Below are positions 34,161 through 45,800 of a stretch of 64,000 nt of DNA, in pieces. Position 1 is the first letter of the stretch. Each line of letters begins with the position of its first letter. The notes below the pieces were generated by a model. It searched no databases, was not told where the DNA came from, and saw only the letters and a list, made by a program, of their open reading frames with translations. The stretch is from contig JALMLS010000281.1 of NCBI GenBank assembly GCA_038496445.1, forward strand, positions 1 to 64,000, given 5' to 3'. Position numbers and translations under genes: made by a program. The DNA is from Trichosphaerium sp. ATCC 40318. Taxonomy: Eukaryota > Discosea > Flabellinia > Trichosidae.

Positions 34161-34665
34161 TAAGTACACAATTTATTGAAGCTTGTATCTCTGTACAGTT
34201 ACATAAACAGAGCACAAGGCACCTAGACACATGTGTCACATACGAATCCAGCGAGAAGCTAATAGTAGCGAAGAAGCTAAAAAAGTTGAAAAAATAGACG
34301 GAGAAAAGTACTTTACAGCTTTCAGGCGCATTGCACCTCCAGTTTAATGTCTGTAACAATTTGCGAGTTCGTTTAGATTGTAATAATACTTGCTATAATT
34401 ACTACCTGCATACCGTGCCTTGTACTCACCTTCCATTTTATCATCAACATACTGTAGTTGTTCTTTCAACTGGCCATCTATGCTATTTTTTGCAGTCTCC
34501 CTCTAGCTTGGCTTGTAATTAGGACGTTCACCGCTTATGAGAATAGATGCTTAATACGTGGTTTATGGTTCGCTCCTAACTACCTCTCTGTTATTACTAA
34601 CCTAGGTTTTCCGGGGAGATTAGATTGCTCAAAATTTGAAGACAGGTTTTGTTTTATTTGTTAGT

Positions 34666-36139
34666 TTACATGTTGCACAATAATATTGTTACTGCAATTA
34701 TCAGAGCCCAAATCGGTGACATTACAACACTTCCATGAGAAGTAGAGGTATTGGTAGAGTTATCAGTTGGCTCGCTCATTGGCGTTGGGATTGATGCTGT
34801 TGGCTCTTGTGTTGTGGGACCCGCTGTTGGAGGTTCGGTTGTTGGTGGACCTGTAGTTGTTGGAGCAGATGTGGTTGGGGGATACGTAGTTGGAGGGTTT
34901 GTGGTCGGAGGTACAATAGGTACACCAACAAAAATATACGATCTTTTTGGTTCTTCACAAAACTCTTTTGTGCCATGCCTATTATTTAAACACGTGAGTT
35001 AAATGAAGTTTAAAAAACCCTTATTATATCACGTACAATGAAGATCCTTCGTTTGATCTTAAATCAGTCTTACGATTTTCCACACGACTAACAATAATTT
35101 GTGCACCAATCTCTGCAACACCATTTTTTGCGGCCACTAAATTAAACGAACAGACTTTTTCGGTGTCATCAAGAAGACCATATAACAAATTCATTGTTCT
35201 GATACCATAAGAATAGCTCGTTCCGCAATCAGGGGCTTCTTCTGTATTAAGGACTCCATCAGTAAATTGAGTGATAACAGTAACCAAAAAAGATTCAGCA
35301 TCAAAAGACTTGTAGTTTCTACAGCCAAGTGTTATTTCTAGTCTATCCCCAATTTCTAAGTTTGTAATGTTTGCACCATCAAGAGGTCTATAACTATGCC
35401 TAGTAAAACGATTTAATTAAATACACTATCACACGTGACACTTACCAGCATGATACCACCGGGATGGGACACACATAATCAACTTTAATTTCACCTCCTG
35501 CCTCAGTTGACACGCTGTGTTCAATGTAATCAACGGATCTCAGTTTGTCTATGTTATCTCCATATGGTATACATATATCAACAAGGCCTGTCGTCTGGTT
35601 GTAAAGTTCTGACACTGAACTGTTGAAATGAAGTGAAACGTTTTGTCCTGTTTTAGAATCTCTGAATTTTGCAGAAACCCGAAAAGGTTTTGTATTTTCT
35701 ACAACGCCAAAGCTATAACAACCTTTAAAGAGAGTGTCAGTTAACAGCTTAACTTGTTGTAGTTTAATATGAGCGTACTACGTCCGTTTGTGCCCATGTC
35801 TACAGGAGGATAGAAATTCCCATTATAAATAATATCGCAAGTTGTATTTTCTGCATCACCTGACTTTAGTTCCAAGGCTCGTGAGTTATCTTTGTTTATT
35901 GAGCAACTACTCTCAGATGCTTCTGTATTTCTCTTATTTTCAATAATCGTCCTATGTAAATTCATCTGACGCCTTTCACTAGCTACTGAAGAGGTTGAAA
36001 TTGTATTTGTTGCGCTGTTTGTCGGGGATTGGATCAAAACAGATTGCGTCGCTGTAAAGGGATCAATCACAGCTCCTTTGCTTGGTAAGAATATAGACAA
36101 TAATGCGAATGCATATAGAAGGTGTGACGCTTTCATCAT
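34666..36139 (-). CDS. GPI-anchored Cys-containing surface protein, copy A
   Basis: From ATG 36139: signal peptide (MMKASHLLYAFALLSIFL, cleavage likely near SKG-A), then an N-glycosylation-rich ectodomain with paired cysteines (SSCSINKD, NTTCDIIYNG, VDICIPYG, DYVCPIPVVSC, ITLGCRNY, APDCGTSY, KVCSFNLV). A stalk of about ten Pro-Thr-Thr units follows (TTNPPTTYPPTTSAPTT), then NSTNTSTSHGS and a terminal hydrophobic run (WALIIAVTILLCNM*), a classic GPI signal. Exon 1 joins exon 2 in phase only through a 23-nt intron at 35723-35745 (minus strand GTTAAC…AAAG). No family was recognised. This is the most intact of three copies. A host-, prey- or environment-facing surface role is inferred from layout only. 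Confidence 0.7.
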
Positions 36140-36544
36140 GGTTTTAAAGCTGTAACTTAATATAAGTTTGATTAAGTGAAATGCAGTTTGCAGTTTCTTT
36201 GTAGTGTTTCACTAGGGACAAACTATAATTTTGTCGACAGAGTCAGTTACTTCATACCGCAGTATTCTTTATACATAGGACTAAATCATCAACACTTGTG
36301 ATCAATAAAGCGAGTACACAAAGCAAAAACGTCATGCACCATAAAAATGACGTACTACACTTTTATTAGGTGGTGTCAGCACTATGATGTTTCATGGGGA
36401 TGATGAAGATATTGTAGAGGAGGAACCAACGCCGGGTATTACCCAAAAAAGACAGTGAGATTAAAATTAATGTTTGAAACAAACCACTTTATTTTAAAGG
36501 TCACGTGTCGGGTAATTTTCAATTACTAACTTGTTTTTTTCGAA

Positions 36545-36790
36545 CAGGGTTATGCTTTTGGTATTTTCTTTTTACAACCTGGTTTCGTAGTAGCTGGGGA
36601 AGTAGTGTTCAGAGACCAAGTACAACAGGTATGTTTCAAAGCGGTTATTTAGAGAACAGATTATTGACCTGAATAGATGCGTCGTGATGGGTTTATGAAG
36701 TTTAAGTTATTGCCGATTTTAGGCGTTATGTGGCCTATAATTATTAATATGCTGTTATTCTTGACATTACCTTACTTTATATGTCACGGC
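36545..36790 (+). pseudogene. Inverted fragment of Doa10 exons (plus strand)
   Basis: About 245 bp matching, in opposite orientation, the Doa10 exons at about 37085-37335 and 43265-43515. It encodes GYAFGIFFLQPGFVVAGEVV and then RRDGFMKFKLLPILGVMW. Base differences in the intron (TTTAGAGAACAG) match the original at 43400 rather than the neighbouring copy at 37225. It creates a near-palindrome of about 245-bp arms with a ~290-bp spacer. Confidence 0.75.
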
Positions 36791-37724
36791 AAGGAAATTA
36801 GGAACGCTCCACTCAGATTGTATAAAACACGTCACGCATGTTCGTGAAAATCAAAATTTAAAAAAACTTGTTCTCAAATATGAAAAGAACTATACCGTGT
36901 ATCCAACAGTGATAACTAAGATGAACGTAAAGGTAACAGCCAGATATGAGTATCTATATATGAAAGAAATGTACCATATAGGGCAATCTGAGTACATGTA
37001 AACAACCAAACAGGTTAAATTGTGAAAACAAAAGAAAACTTGATAATCCAAAACCTCTTTTTGACTTACCGAAAAGGGGTAATATGCCGTGACATATAAA
37101 GTAAGGTAATGTCAAGAATAACAGCATATTAATAATTATAGGCCACATAACGCCTAAAATCGGCAATAACTTAAACTTCATAAACCCATCACGACGCATC
37201 TATTCACAGGTCAATAATCTGTTCTACATAACCACTTTGAAACATACCTGTTGTACTTGATCTCTGAACACTACTTCCCCAGCTACTACGAAACCAGGTT
37301 GTAAAAAGAAAATACCAAAAGCATAACCCTGTTCGAAAAAAACAAGTTAGTAGTGCAAACCAAAAAAATATTAAATAGAGATTTCTTACAGAACCAAGAT
37401 CTATTATTGGCGTCTGATTGATTTGTAGATCCCATTTCAATAATGGTACGAATATTAAAAGCTCTACTATTGCACCAATCAAGAGAGGAATAACAAAACA
37501 GCATAAAACAACCAATGCAACACATTTCGCAGCTTGTGTAAGAACAGTAGCAAGATGGTCTAAACAAACAAACAGTCAAAAAAAAGTGATCCACCACGGA
37601 TTAACGTACCCATTTGCGATTGTGAAAGATACCTCACTAATTGAACTGGACCAAGGATGATTACCCAACTTTAAAACAAAAGGTGTAAGCGAAGAGTATA
37701 AAAAGTATTTAGAGTTTAAGGTAC
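36791..37724 (-). pseudogene. Truncated copy of the Doa10/MARCH6 3' region (unit A)
   Basis: Near-identical to 42970-43908 of the intact Doa10 gene, covering exons with LLGAIVELLIFVPLLKWDL-type and PYFICHGILPLFG sequence. It lacks the last coding exon (VFKRLHKQILDDKYL…) and the whole 5' two thirds including the RING-CH. Without a promoter or start it cannot make the ligase. Confidence 0.8.
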
Positions 37725-37900
37725 CTAAGTCATACAATGAAGGACAACATTGTAACACAAATAGTTCACATTGTGATAGATCTACACCATTTGACAGAAA
37801 GTGTCAGATCTTGTTAAGATCTGCTAAAAGTGCTAAAAACCTCACTTTCTAGAAAATAATAGTAAAACTTGAATGAAACATACAATAAACGCTAAAACAA

Positions 37901-38185
37901 TTATTGATTTCGTATTTCACGCACTCTTTTGTTTGTTTGTGTTTTGATAAACAAATATCCTCAGAGTGCATGTCATCTTATTCTGGCGGAATCTATGAAA
38001 TCATAGTGCTTGAAGAGTATTTGATCAAGTTTTTGCACAAGATCTGCGTTTACTTCGTTTAACTCACTTTCAAGCTGTTTAGTGAATGTTTTGTGGTCCT
38101 CTGGTTTGAATTTACTCAAAGCGTCTGTGTGGTTCTTGAGAAAGTAGTTGCGTGCCTGTTCCATAGAAATAACAGAAAAACTCAT
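37901..38185 (-). pseudogene. Small helical protein of unknown function, copy B (frameshifted)
   Basis: From ATG 38185 the frame runs through MEQARNYFLKNHTDALSKFK, intact where copy A is broken, but is disrupted after DFIDSA by base losses relative to copy A, with a further two-base insertion near 37919. Each copy is broken at a different place, so neither encodes the full protein as sequenced. Confidence 0.45.
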
Positions 38186-38752
38186 TGTTGCGTATAATAA
38201 ATATAATAAAGGGCGAGTTAAGCAGAATTCCTTACTTAACTGCGCTTTAAGTACACAATTTATTGAAGCTTGTATCTCTGTACAGTTACATAAACAGAGC
38301 ACAAGGCACCTAGACACATGTGTCACATACGAATCCAGCGAGAAGCTAATAGTAGTGAAGAAGCTAAAAAAGTTGAAAAAATAGACGGAGAAAAGTACTT
38401 TACAGCTTTCAGGCGCATTGCACCTCCAGTTTAATGTCTGTGACAATTTGCGAGTTCGTTTAGATTGTAATAATACTTGCTATAATTACTACCTGCATAC
38501 CGTGCCTTGTACTCACCTTCCATTTTATCATCAACATACTGTAGTTTTCTTTCAACTGGCCATCTATTCTGCTATTTTTGCAGTCTCCCTCTAGCTTGGC
38601 TTGTAATTAGGACGTTCACCGCTTATGAGAATAGATGCTTAATATGTGGTTTATGGTTCGCTCCTAACTACCTCTCTGTTATTACTAACCTAGGTTTTCC
38701 GGGAGATTAGATTGCTCAAAATTTGAAGACAGATTTTGTTTTATTTGTTAGT

Positions 38753-40221
38753 TTACATGTTGCACAATAATATTGTTACTGCAATTATCAGAGCCCAAAT
38801 CGGTGACATTACAACACCTCCATGAGAAGAGAGGTATGGTAGATTATCAGTTGGCTCGCTCATTGGCGTTGGGATTGATGCTGTTGGCTCTTGTGTTGTG
38901 GGACCCGCTGTTGGAGGTTCGGTTGTTGGTGGACCTGTAGTTGTTGGAGCAGATGTGGTTGGGGGATACGTAGTTGGAGGGTTTGTGGTCGGAGGTACAA
39001 TAGGTACACCAACAAAAATATACGATCTTTTTGGTTCTTCACAAAACTCTTTTGTACCATGCCTATTATTTAAACACGTGAGTTAAATGAAGTTTAAAAA
39101 ACCCTTATTATATCACGTACAATGAAGATCCTTCATTTGATCTTAAATCAGTCTTACGATTTTCCACACGACTAACAATAATTTGTGCACCAATCTCTGC
39201 AACACCATTTTTTGCGGCCACTAAATTAAACGAACAGACTTTTTCGGTGTCATCAAGAAGACCATATAACAAATTCATTGTTCTGATACCATAAGAATAG
39301 CTCGTTCCGCAATCAGGGGCTTCTTCTGTATTAAGGACTCCATTAGTAAATTGAGTGATAACAGTAACCAAAAAAGATTCAGCATCAAAAGACTTGTAGT
39401 TTCTACAGCCAAGTGTTATTTCTAGTCTATCCCCAATTTCTAAGTTTGTAATGTTTGCACCATCAAGAGGTCTATAACTATGCCTAGTAAAATGATTTAA
39501 TTAAATACATTATCACACGTGACACTTACCAGCATGATACCACCGGGATGGGACACACATAATCAACTTTAATTTCACCTCCTGCCTCAGTTGACACGCT
39601 GTGTTCAATGTAATCAACGGATCTCAGTTTGTCTATGTTATCTCCATATGGTATACATACATCAACAAGGCCTGTCGTCTGGTTGTAAAGTTCTGACACT
39701 GAACTGTTGAAATGAAGAGAAACGTTTTGTCCTGTTTTAGAATCTCTGAATTTTGCAGATACCCGAAAAGGTTTTGTATTTTCAACAACGCCAAAGCTAT
39801 AACAACCTTTAAAAAGGGTGTCAGTTAACAGCTTAACTTGTTATAGTTTAATATGAGCGTACTACGTCCGTTTGTGCCCATGTCTACAGGAGATAGAAAT
39901 TCCATTATAAATAATATCGCAAGTTGTATTTTCTGCATCACCTGACTTTAGTTCCAAGGCTCGTGAGTTATCTTTGTTTATTGAGCAACTACTCTCAGAT
40001 GCTTCTGTATTTCTCTTATTTTCAATAATCGTCCTATGTAAATTCATCTGCCGCCTTTCACTAGCTACTGACGAGGTTGAAATTGTATTTGTTGCGCTGT
40101 TTGTCGGCGATTGGATCAAAACAGATTGCGTCGCTGTAAAGGGATCAATCACAGCTCCTTTGCTTACTAAGAATATAGACAATAATGCGAATGCATATAG
40201 GAGGTGTGACGCTTTCATCAT
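38753..40221 (-). pseudogene. GPI-type surface protein, copy B (frameshifts)
   Basis: Starts at ATG 40221 with the same signal peptide as copy A (…FLVSKGAVIDPF). It is frameshifted in exon 1 at about 39893 by missing bases (the IIYNG stretch goes out of frame) and again in the stalk region near 38830. The rest is about 98 % like copy A. The homopolymer-type single-base losses could equally be read errors, so it might be a functional second copy. Confidence 0.6.
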
Positions 40222-40639
40222 GGCGTTTTAAAGCTGTAACTTAAGTAAAGTTTGATTAAGTGAAATGCAGTTTGCAGTTTCTTTGTAGTGTTTCACTAGG
40301 GACAAACTATAATTTTGTCGAGTCAGTTACTTCATACCGCAGTATTCTTTATACATAGGACTAAATCATCAACACTTGTGATCAATAAAGCGAGTACACA
40401 AAGCAAAAACGTCATGCACCATAAAAATGACGTACTACACTTTTATTAGGTGGTGTCAGCACTATGATGTTTAATGGAGATAATGAAGATATTGTAGAGG
40501 AGGAACCAGCACCGGTTATTACCCAAAAAAGACAGTGAGATTAAAATTAATGTAACCAAACTATTTTATTTTAAAGGTCACGTGTCGGGTAATTTTCAAT
40601 TACTATCCTGGTTTTTTTTATTTTCATTTTTATGGTACA

Positions 40640-41157
40640 TCAGATAGGCGTGGAGCGGCTTTTTTGTTGAGATAGGTATGACTGTATTTTCCTCATGTAA
40701 CTGTTTGTTGGTGGTACAACAGCGCCAACTTGGTTAAAATTCTGTAGTCGCTTCTCTACAAGATACTTGTCGTCTAGAATCTGCTTGTGTAATCGTTTGA
40801 ATACGCCAACCTATGTCCACGAAGGAAATTAGGAACGCTCACTCAGATTGTATAACACGTCACCATGTTCGTGAAAATCAAAATTTAAAAAAAACTTGTT
40901 CTCATATGAAAAGAACTATACCGTGTATCCAACAGTGATAACTAAGATGAACGTAAAGGTAACAGCCAGATATGAGTATCTATATATGAAAGAAATGTAC
41001 CATATAGGCAATCTGAGTACATGTAAACAACCAAACAGGTTAATTTGTGAAAACAAAAGAAAAACTTGATAATCCAAAACCCTTTTTGACTTACCGAAGT
41101 TGGGGTAATGTGCCGTGACATATAAAGTAAGGTAATGTCAAGAATAACAGCATATTG
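40640..41157 (-). pseudogene. Truncated copy of Doa10 3' exons (unit B)
   Basis: Matches 42760-43320 of the intact gene and, unlike unit A, keeps the last exon (minus-strand VFKRLHKQILDDKYL…). It stops abruptly after the sequence for the C-terminal membrane segments at about 41157, where GPI-type stalk-proximal sequence begins. Several small indels break the frame. Confidence 0.75.
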
Positions 41158-42365
41158 TGGTTATAGGTACAATAACACCAACAAAAATATACGATCTTTT
41201 AAACTTCACAAAACTCTTTTGTACCATGCCTATATTTAAACACGTGAATTAAATGAAGTTTAAAAAACCCTTATTAAATCACGTACAATGAAGATCCTTG
41301 ATCTCTTAACAGTCTACGATTTTCCACACGACTAACACCAATTTGTGCACCAAAATCTGCAACACCATTTTTTGCGGCCAAAATTAAACAACAGACTTTT
41401 TCGTGTCATCCAAGAAGAATATAACAAATTCATTTCTTACCATAAGAAAGCTCGTTCCGCAATCAGGGGCTTCTTCTGATATTAAGGACTCCCATCAATA
41501 ATGATATAACCATTAAAAGCTTACATTGCACCAATCAAGACTTGTATTTCTACAGCCAAGTGTTATTTCTAGTCAATCCCCAATTTCTAAGTTTGTGTTT
41601 GCACCATCAAGATGGTCTATAACTATGCCTAGTAAAACGATTTAATTAAATACATTATCACACGTGACACTTACCAGCATGATACCACCGGGATGGGACA
41701 CACATAATCAACTTTAATTTCACCTCCTGCCTCAGTTGACACGCTGTGTTCAATGTAATCAACGGATCTCAGTTTGTCTATGTTATCTCCATATGGTATA
41801 CATACATCAACAAGGCCTGTCGTCTGGTTGTAAAGTTCTGACACTGAACTGTTGAAATGAAGAGAAACGTTTTGTCCTGTTTTAGAATCTCTGAATTTTG
41901 CAGATACCCGAAAAGGTTTTGTATTTTCTACAACGCCAAAGCTATAACAACCTTTAAACAGAGTGTCAGTTAACAGCTTAACTTGTTGTAGTTTAATATG
42001 AGCGTACTACGTCCGTTTGTGCCCATGTCTACAGGAGGATAGAAATTCCCATTATAAATAATATCGCAAGTTGTATTTTCTGCATCACCTGACTTTAGTT
42101 CCAAGGCTCGTGAGTTATCTTTGTTTATTGAGCAACTACTCTCAGATGCTTCTGTATTTCTCTTATTTTCAATAATCGTCCTATGTAAATTCATCTGACG
42201 CCTTTCACTAGCTACTGACGAGGTTGAAATTGTATTTGTTGCGCTGTTTGTCGGCGATTGGATCAAAACAGATTGCGTCGCTGTAAAGGGATCAATCACA
42301 GCTCCTTTGCTTACTAAGAATATAGACAATAATGCGAATGCATATAGGAGGTGTGACGCTTTCAT
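41158..42365 (-). pseudogene. GPI-type surface protein, copy C (3'-truncated, mosaic)
   Basis: Signal peptide, exon 1 and exon 2 (42365 down to about 41640) are open and almost identical to copy A. The segment 41160-41640 is full of small gaps and includes a patch (ATTGCACCAATCAAGA, about 41528-41543) that belongs to Doa10 exon sequence near 43655. The Pro-Thr stalk and GPI signal are missing altogether. It could not make an anchored product; the scrambled portion looks like a repair or assembly mosaic. Confidence 0.65.
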
Positions 42366-42574
42366 CGTGGCGTTTTAAAGCTGTAACTTAAGTAAAGTTT
42401 GATTAAGTGAAATGCAGTTTGCAGTTTCTTTGTAGTGTTTCACTAGGGACAAACTATAATTTTGTCGACAGAGTCAGTTACTTCACACCGCAGTATTCTT
42501 TATACATACGACTAAACCATCAACACTTGTGATCAATAAAGCGAGTACACAAAGCAAAAACGTCATGCACCATA

Positions 42575-42899
42575 AAAATGACGTACTACACTTTTATTAG
42601 GTGGTGTCAGCACTATGATGTTTCATGGGGATGATGAAGATATTGTAGAGGAGGAACCAACGCCGGGTATTACCCAAAAAGACAGTGAGATTAAAATTAA
42701 TGTTTCAAACCACTTTATTTTAAAGGTCACGTGTCGGGTAATTTTCAATTACTATCCTGGTTTTTTTTATTTTCATTTTTATGGTACATCAGATAGGCGT
42801 GGAGCGGCTTTTTTGTTGGAGATAGGTATGACTGTATTTTCCTCATGTAACTGTTTGTGTTGGTGGTACAACAGCGCCAACTTGGTTAAAATTCTGTAG
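42575..42899 (+). other. Conserved putative exon in the duplicated spacer
   Basis: Plus-strand frame beginning near ATG 42615 with an acidic stretch (DDEDIVEEEPTPGITQKD) followed by KINVSNHFILK and a possible GTCACG splice site. Copies occur at about 36384 and 40464, frameshifted in the first. It could be the first exon of a small gene divergent from the GPI-type gene, but it overlaps the Doa10 3' end beyond 42843 and I found no continuation. Confidence 0.25.
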
Positions 42900-45800
42900 T
42901 CGCTTCTCTACAAGATACTTGTCGTCTAGAATCTGCTTGTGTAATCGTTTGAATACGCCAACCTATGTCCACGAAGGAAATTAGGAACGCTCACTCAGAT
43001 TGTATAAAACACGTCACGCATGTTCGTGAAAATCAAAATTTAAAAAAACTTGTTCTCATATGAAAAGAACTATACCGTGTATCCAACAGTGATAACTAAG
43101 ATGAACGTAAAGGTAACAGCCAGATATGAGTATCTATATATGAAAGAAATGTACCATATAGGGCAATCTGAGTACATGTAAGAACAACCAAACAGGTTAA
43201 TTTGTGAAAACAAAAGAAAAACTTGATAATCCAAAACCTCTTTTTGACTTACCGAAAAGGGGTAATATGCCGTGACATATAAAGTAAGGTAATGTCAAGA
43301 ATAACAGCATATTAATAATTATAGGCCACATAACGCCTAAAATCGGCAATAACTTAAACTTCATAAACCCATCACGACGCATCTATTCAGGTCAATAATC
43401 TGTTCTCTAAATAACCGCTTTGAAACATACCTGTTGTACTTGGTCTCTGAACACTACTTCCCCAGCTACTACGAAACCAGGTTGTAAAAAGAAAATACCA
43501 AAAGCATAACCCTGTTCGAAAAAAACAAGTTAGTAGTGCAAACCAAAAAAAATATAAAAAGGAGATTTCTTACAGAACCAAGATCTATTATTGGCGTCTG
43601 ATTGATTTGTAGATCCCATTTCAATAATGGTACGAATATTAAAAGCTCCACTATTGCACCAATCAAGAGAGGGATAACAAAACAGCATAAAACAACCAAT
43701 GCAACACATTTCGCAGCTTGTGTAAGAACAGTAGCAAGATGGTCTAAACAAACAAACAGTCAAAAAAAAGTGATCCACCACGGATTAACGTACCCATTTG
43801 CGATTGTGAAAGATACCTCACTAATTGAACTGGACCAAGGATGATTACCCAACTTTAAACAAAAGGTGTAAGCGAAGAGTATAAAAAGTATTGAGAGTTT
43901 AAGTTACCCAATTATATAAGTCACTTGGAAGGAATTCAAGTACATTACACCAAGTTGTAGCACACATATACGACCGATTATGTAAGGTATACAAGTTCCA
44001 AAGAACATGCAAGCCATTATTGTTCCAATTGCGGAAAACCATAGATATGTTAGCTTATATCATGTCAAGGACTAAAACGGTAATAGATTTTGGAAAAAAA
44101 AATTAAACAAGATTGTGGGATACACGCCGTCGGGTATCATCTGACAACAAAGCATGTGGGTCTATTGGGTCATCTCCTTGTTGCCTGTGAAACTCGGCTA
44201 CTTCTTCCAAACGATTTTGCAAAGGTACATTTTGCTGTTGTTCTTCAGCTATTTCTATCAAAATTAGTGTTCATACTAATATAAAAGCATGTACTTACCT
44301 TCTACAGGTTGTGGTGCTACTGGGAGTTCACGAGCCATATAAGCAGGTTCGAATATATGCTGCTTAACATTAAAATAAGATCCAACCACTTGTAAGTACT
44401 GAATAAAAACCCACTAAGAGAACGTAAGAAACAACAATAAAAACGATTTAAAAAAAAAAAAAGAAACAGCAAAAACGTACAGTTAACTTTGTCCCTGGTT
44501 TGAAGTAATGAACCACAACAGGGAATAGTGCTTGTCCAATTAGAACTGTTTGACTTGGTATATCATCAAAAGCAAACTAAACAAAGATCAACAATGGCAC
44601 ATGGTGTAATGGAAACCAAAACGATATTTTACTTGGTAAAAAAAAAAAACTAAATTTGCTAAACAAATTCTCACCTTTCGCTTTGATGATGTTGAAACGA
44701 CCCAATCTAACTCAGTCAATACCTAAAATATAGTTTTTAGGTTTGTTTGAGTGGAAATTAAAATAATAAAGGGTACCCTAACGCCAAAGTAAAGTGGCAT
44801 AAGTGTGCACAGTAATACCAATGTTTTTGCACCAATATCAGCGAACATATCTCTCATAACATACCATATGCTCGTCTAACGGTAATATTAGTATAAAGAG
44901 ATTTTGTAACTTTAACTAATAATGATCGTATATACAAACTAAACTCACTTTCAATGATCGACCAACTGGGTAAACGCCAGCTCTTCCAGGAAACTTGTCT
45001 ATTACCCATTGTCTCAATATTCCTTTTAATGTGCTCACCCAAGAGTTTAATAAATGAATGTATATTACACCTGCCATCCAAGGAAAGAATAACGCAAAAA
45101 ATGTAACAACATACATGTCAGCTAGAAGAAGGAAAAAATTAATCTCAATTCTCTTGTTCACAACTTTGTTTTTTTCAGTACCTTCTAAAAGTTCTTTTGT
45201 CTCTTTATCAGGTGCAGAGTTCTGAGCCAAACCAGCCATTATGAACTAACTATATTTTAGTACAATATCACAAGTGAATGGTTATTAATCAAACGTACAA
45301 CAATGACAAGTCCGTAAAAATGTGGAAGAATACCAAATCCAAAAGCAAAATCGAATACAGTCAGCTTGAGGAAGAGAAGAAATAGCTCATTGATTGTAAC
45401 GAAATAATATGGTACTATAGGTTCACGCTTTATGAGATCGTAATAAACCCAATGACATAGCTTTCTAGTCAAAGAAAAAACCAACAAAAATAAAAAAGAA
45501 ACAAGAATTAAAACAGAAAAAAGTAAGATACAGAGAAAAGCAGCACAGAGTTGACAATAAAGAAGTAGCCAACTAGTATCCGTAGAACAATATAATCCGT
45601 TGGTAAATCTATCAGCTATACAAATATTTTGAGAAATACAACTCATTAACACTGACGTACGTATAATGCAAATCTACCAGCAATATTTGGAAGCAACAAA
45701 AAAGCAGCAATGAACACAGCACAGAACTGAGCAACGAGCACTAATTTGCACATTAATTCTACATCAATTAAATTTGTATTTAAACGTACGAATGCTTGAT

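Larger units (their letters stand above)
32448..37724. repeat. Segmental duplication, unit A
   Basis: First copy of a block that starts TAAGGTACCTAAGTCATAC and contains a small unknown gene, a GPI-type surface gene and the 3' part of the Doa10 gene. Compared with unit B (37724-41157) it has a 1183-bp fold-back element inserted, and its Doa10 portion is rearranged: the last exon is replaced by an inverted piece of more upstream exons. It ends inside Doa10 sequence (…GAGTTTAAG) that is joined directly to the start of unit B. Nucleotide identity to unit B is high, with scattered one- and two-base indels. Confidence 0.85.
37724..41157. repeat. Segmental duplication, unit B
   Basis: Second copy of the block, starting again at AAGGTACCTAAGTCATAC immediately after the truncated Doa10 of unit A. 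It preserves the empty target of the fold-back element (38248-38249). It contains copies of the small gene, the GPI-type gene, the spacer and the Doa10 last exons, then breaks off at about 41157 inside Doa10 sequence and continues into the 3' part of the third GPI-type copy. Confidence 0.85.

Noticed and set aside
34751-35002. Val/Gly-rich plus-strand open frame (also at 38898-39086)
   Set aside because: It is the antisense of the Pro-Thr stalk of the GPI-type gene; composition is explained by the opposite strand.
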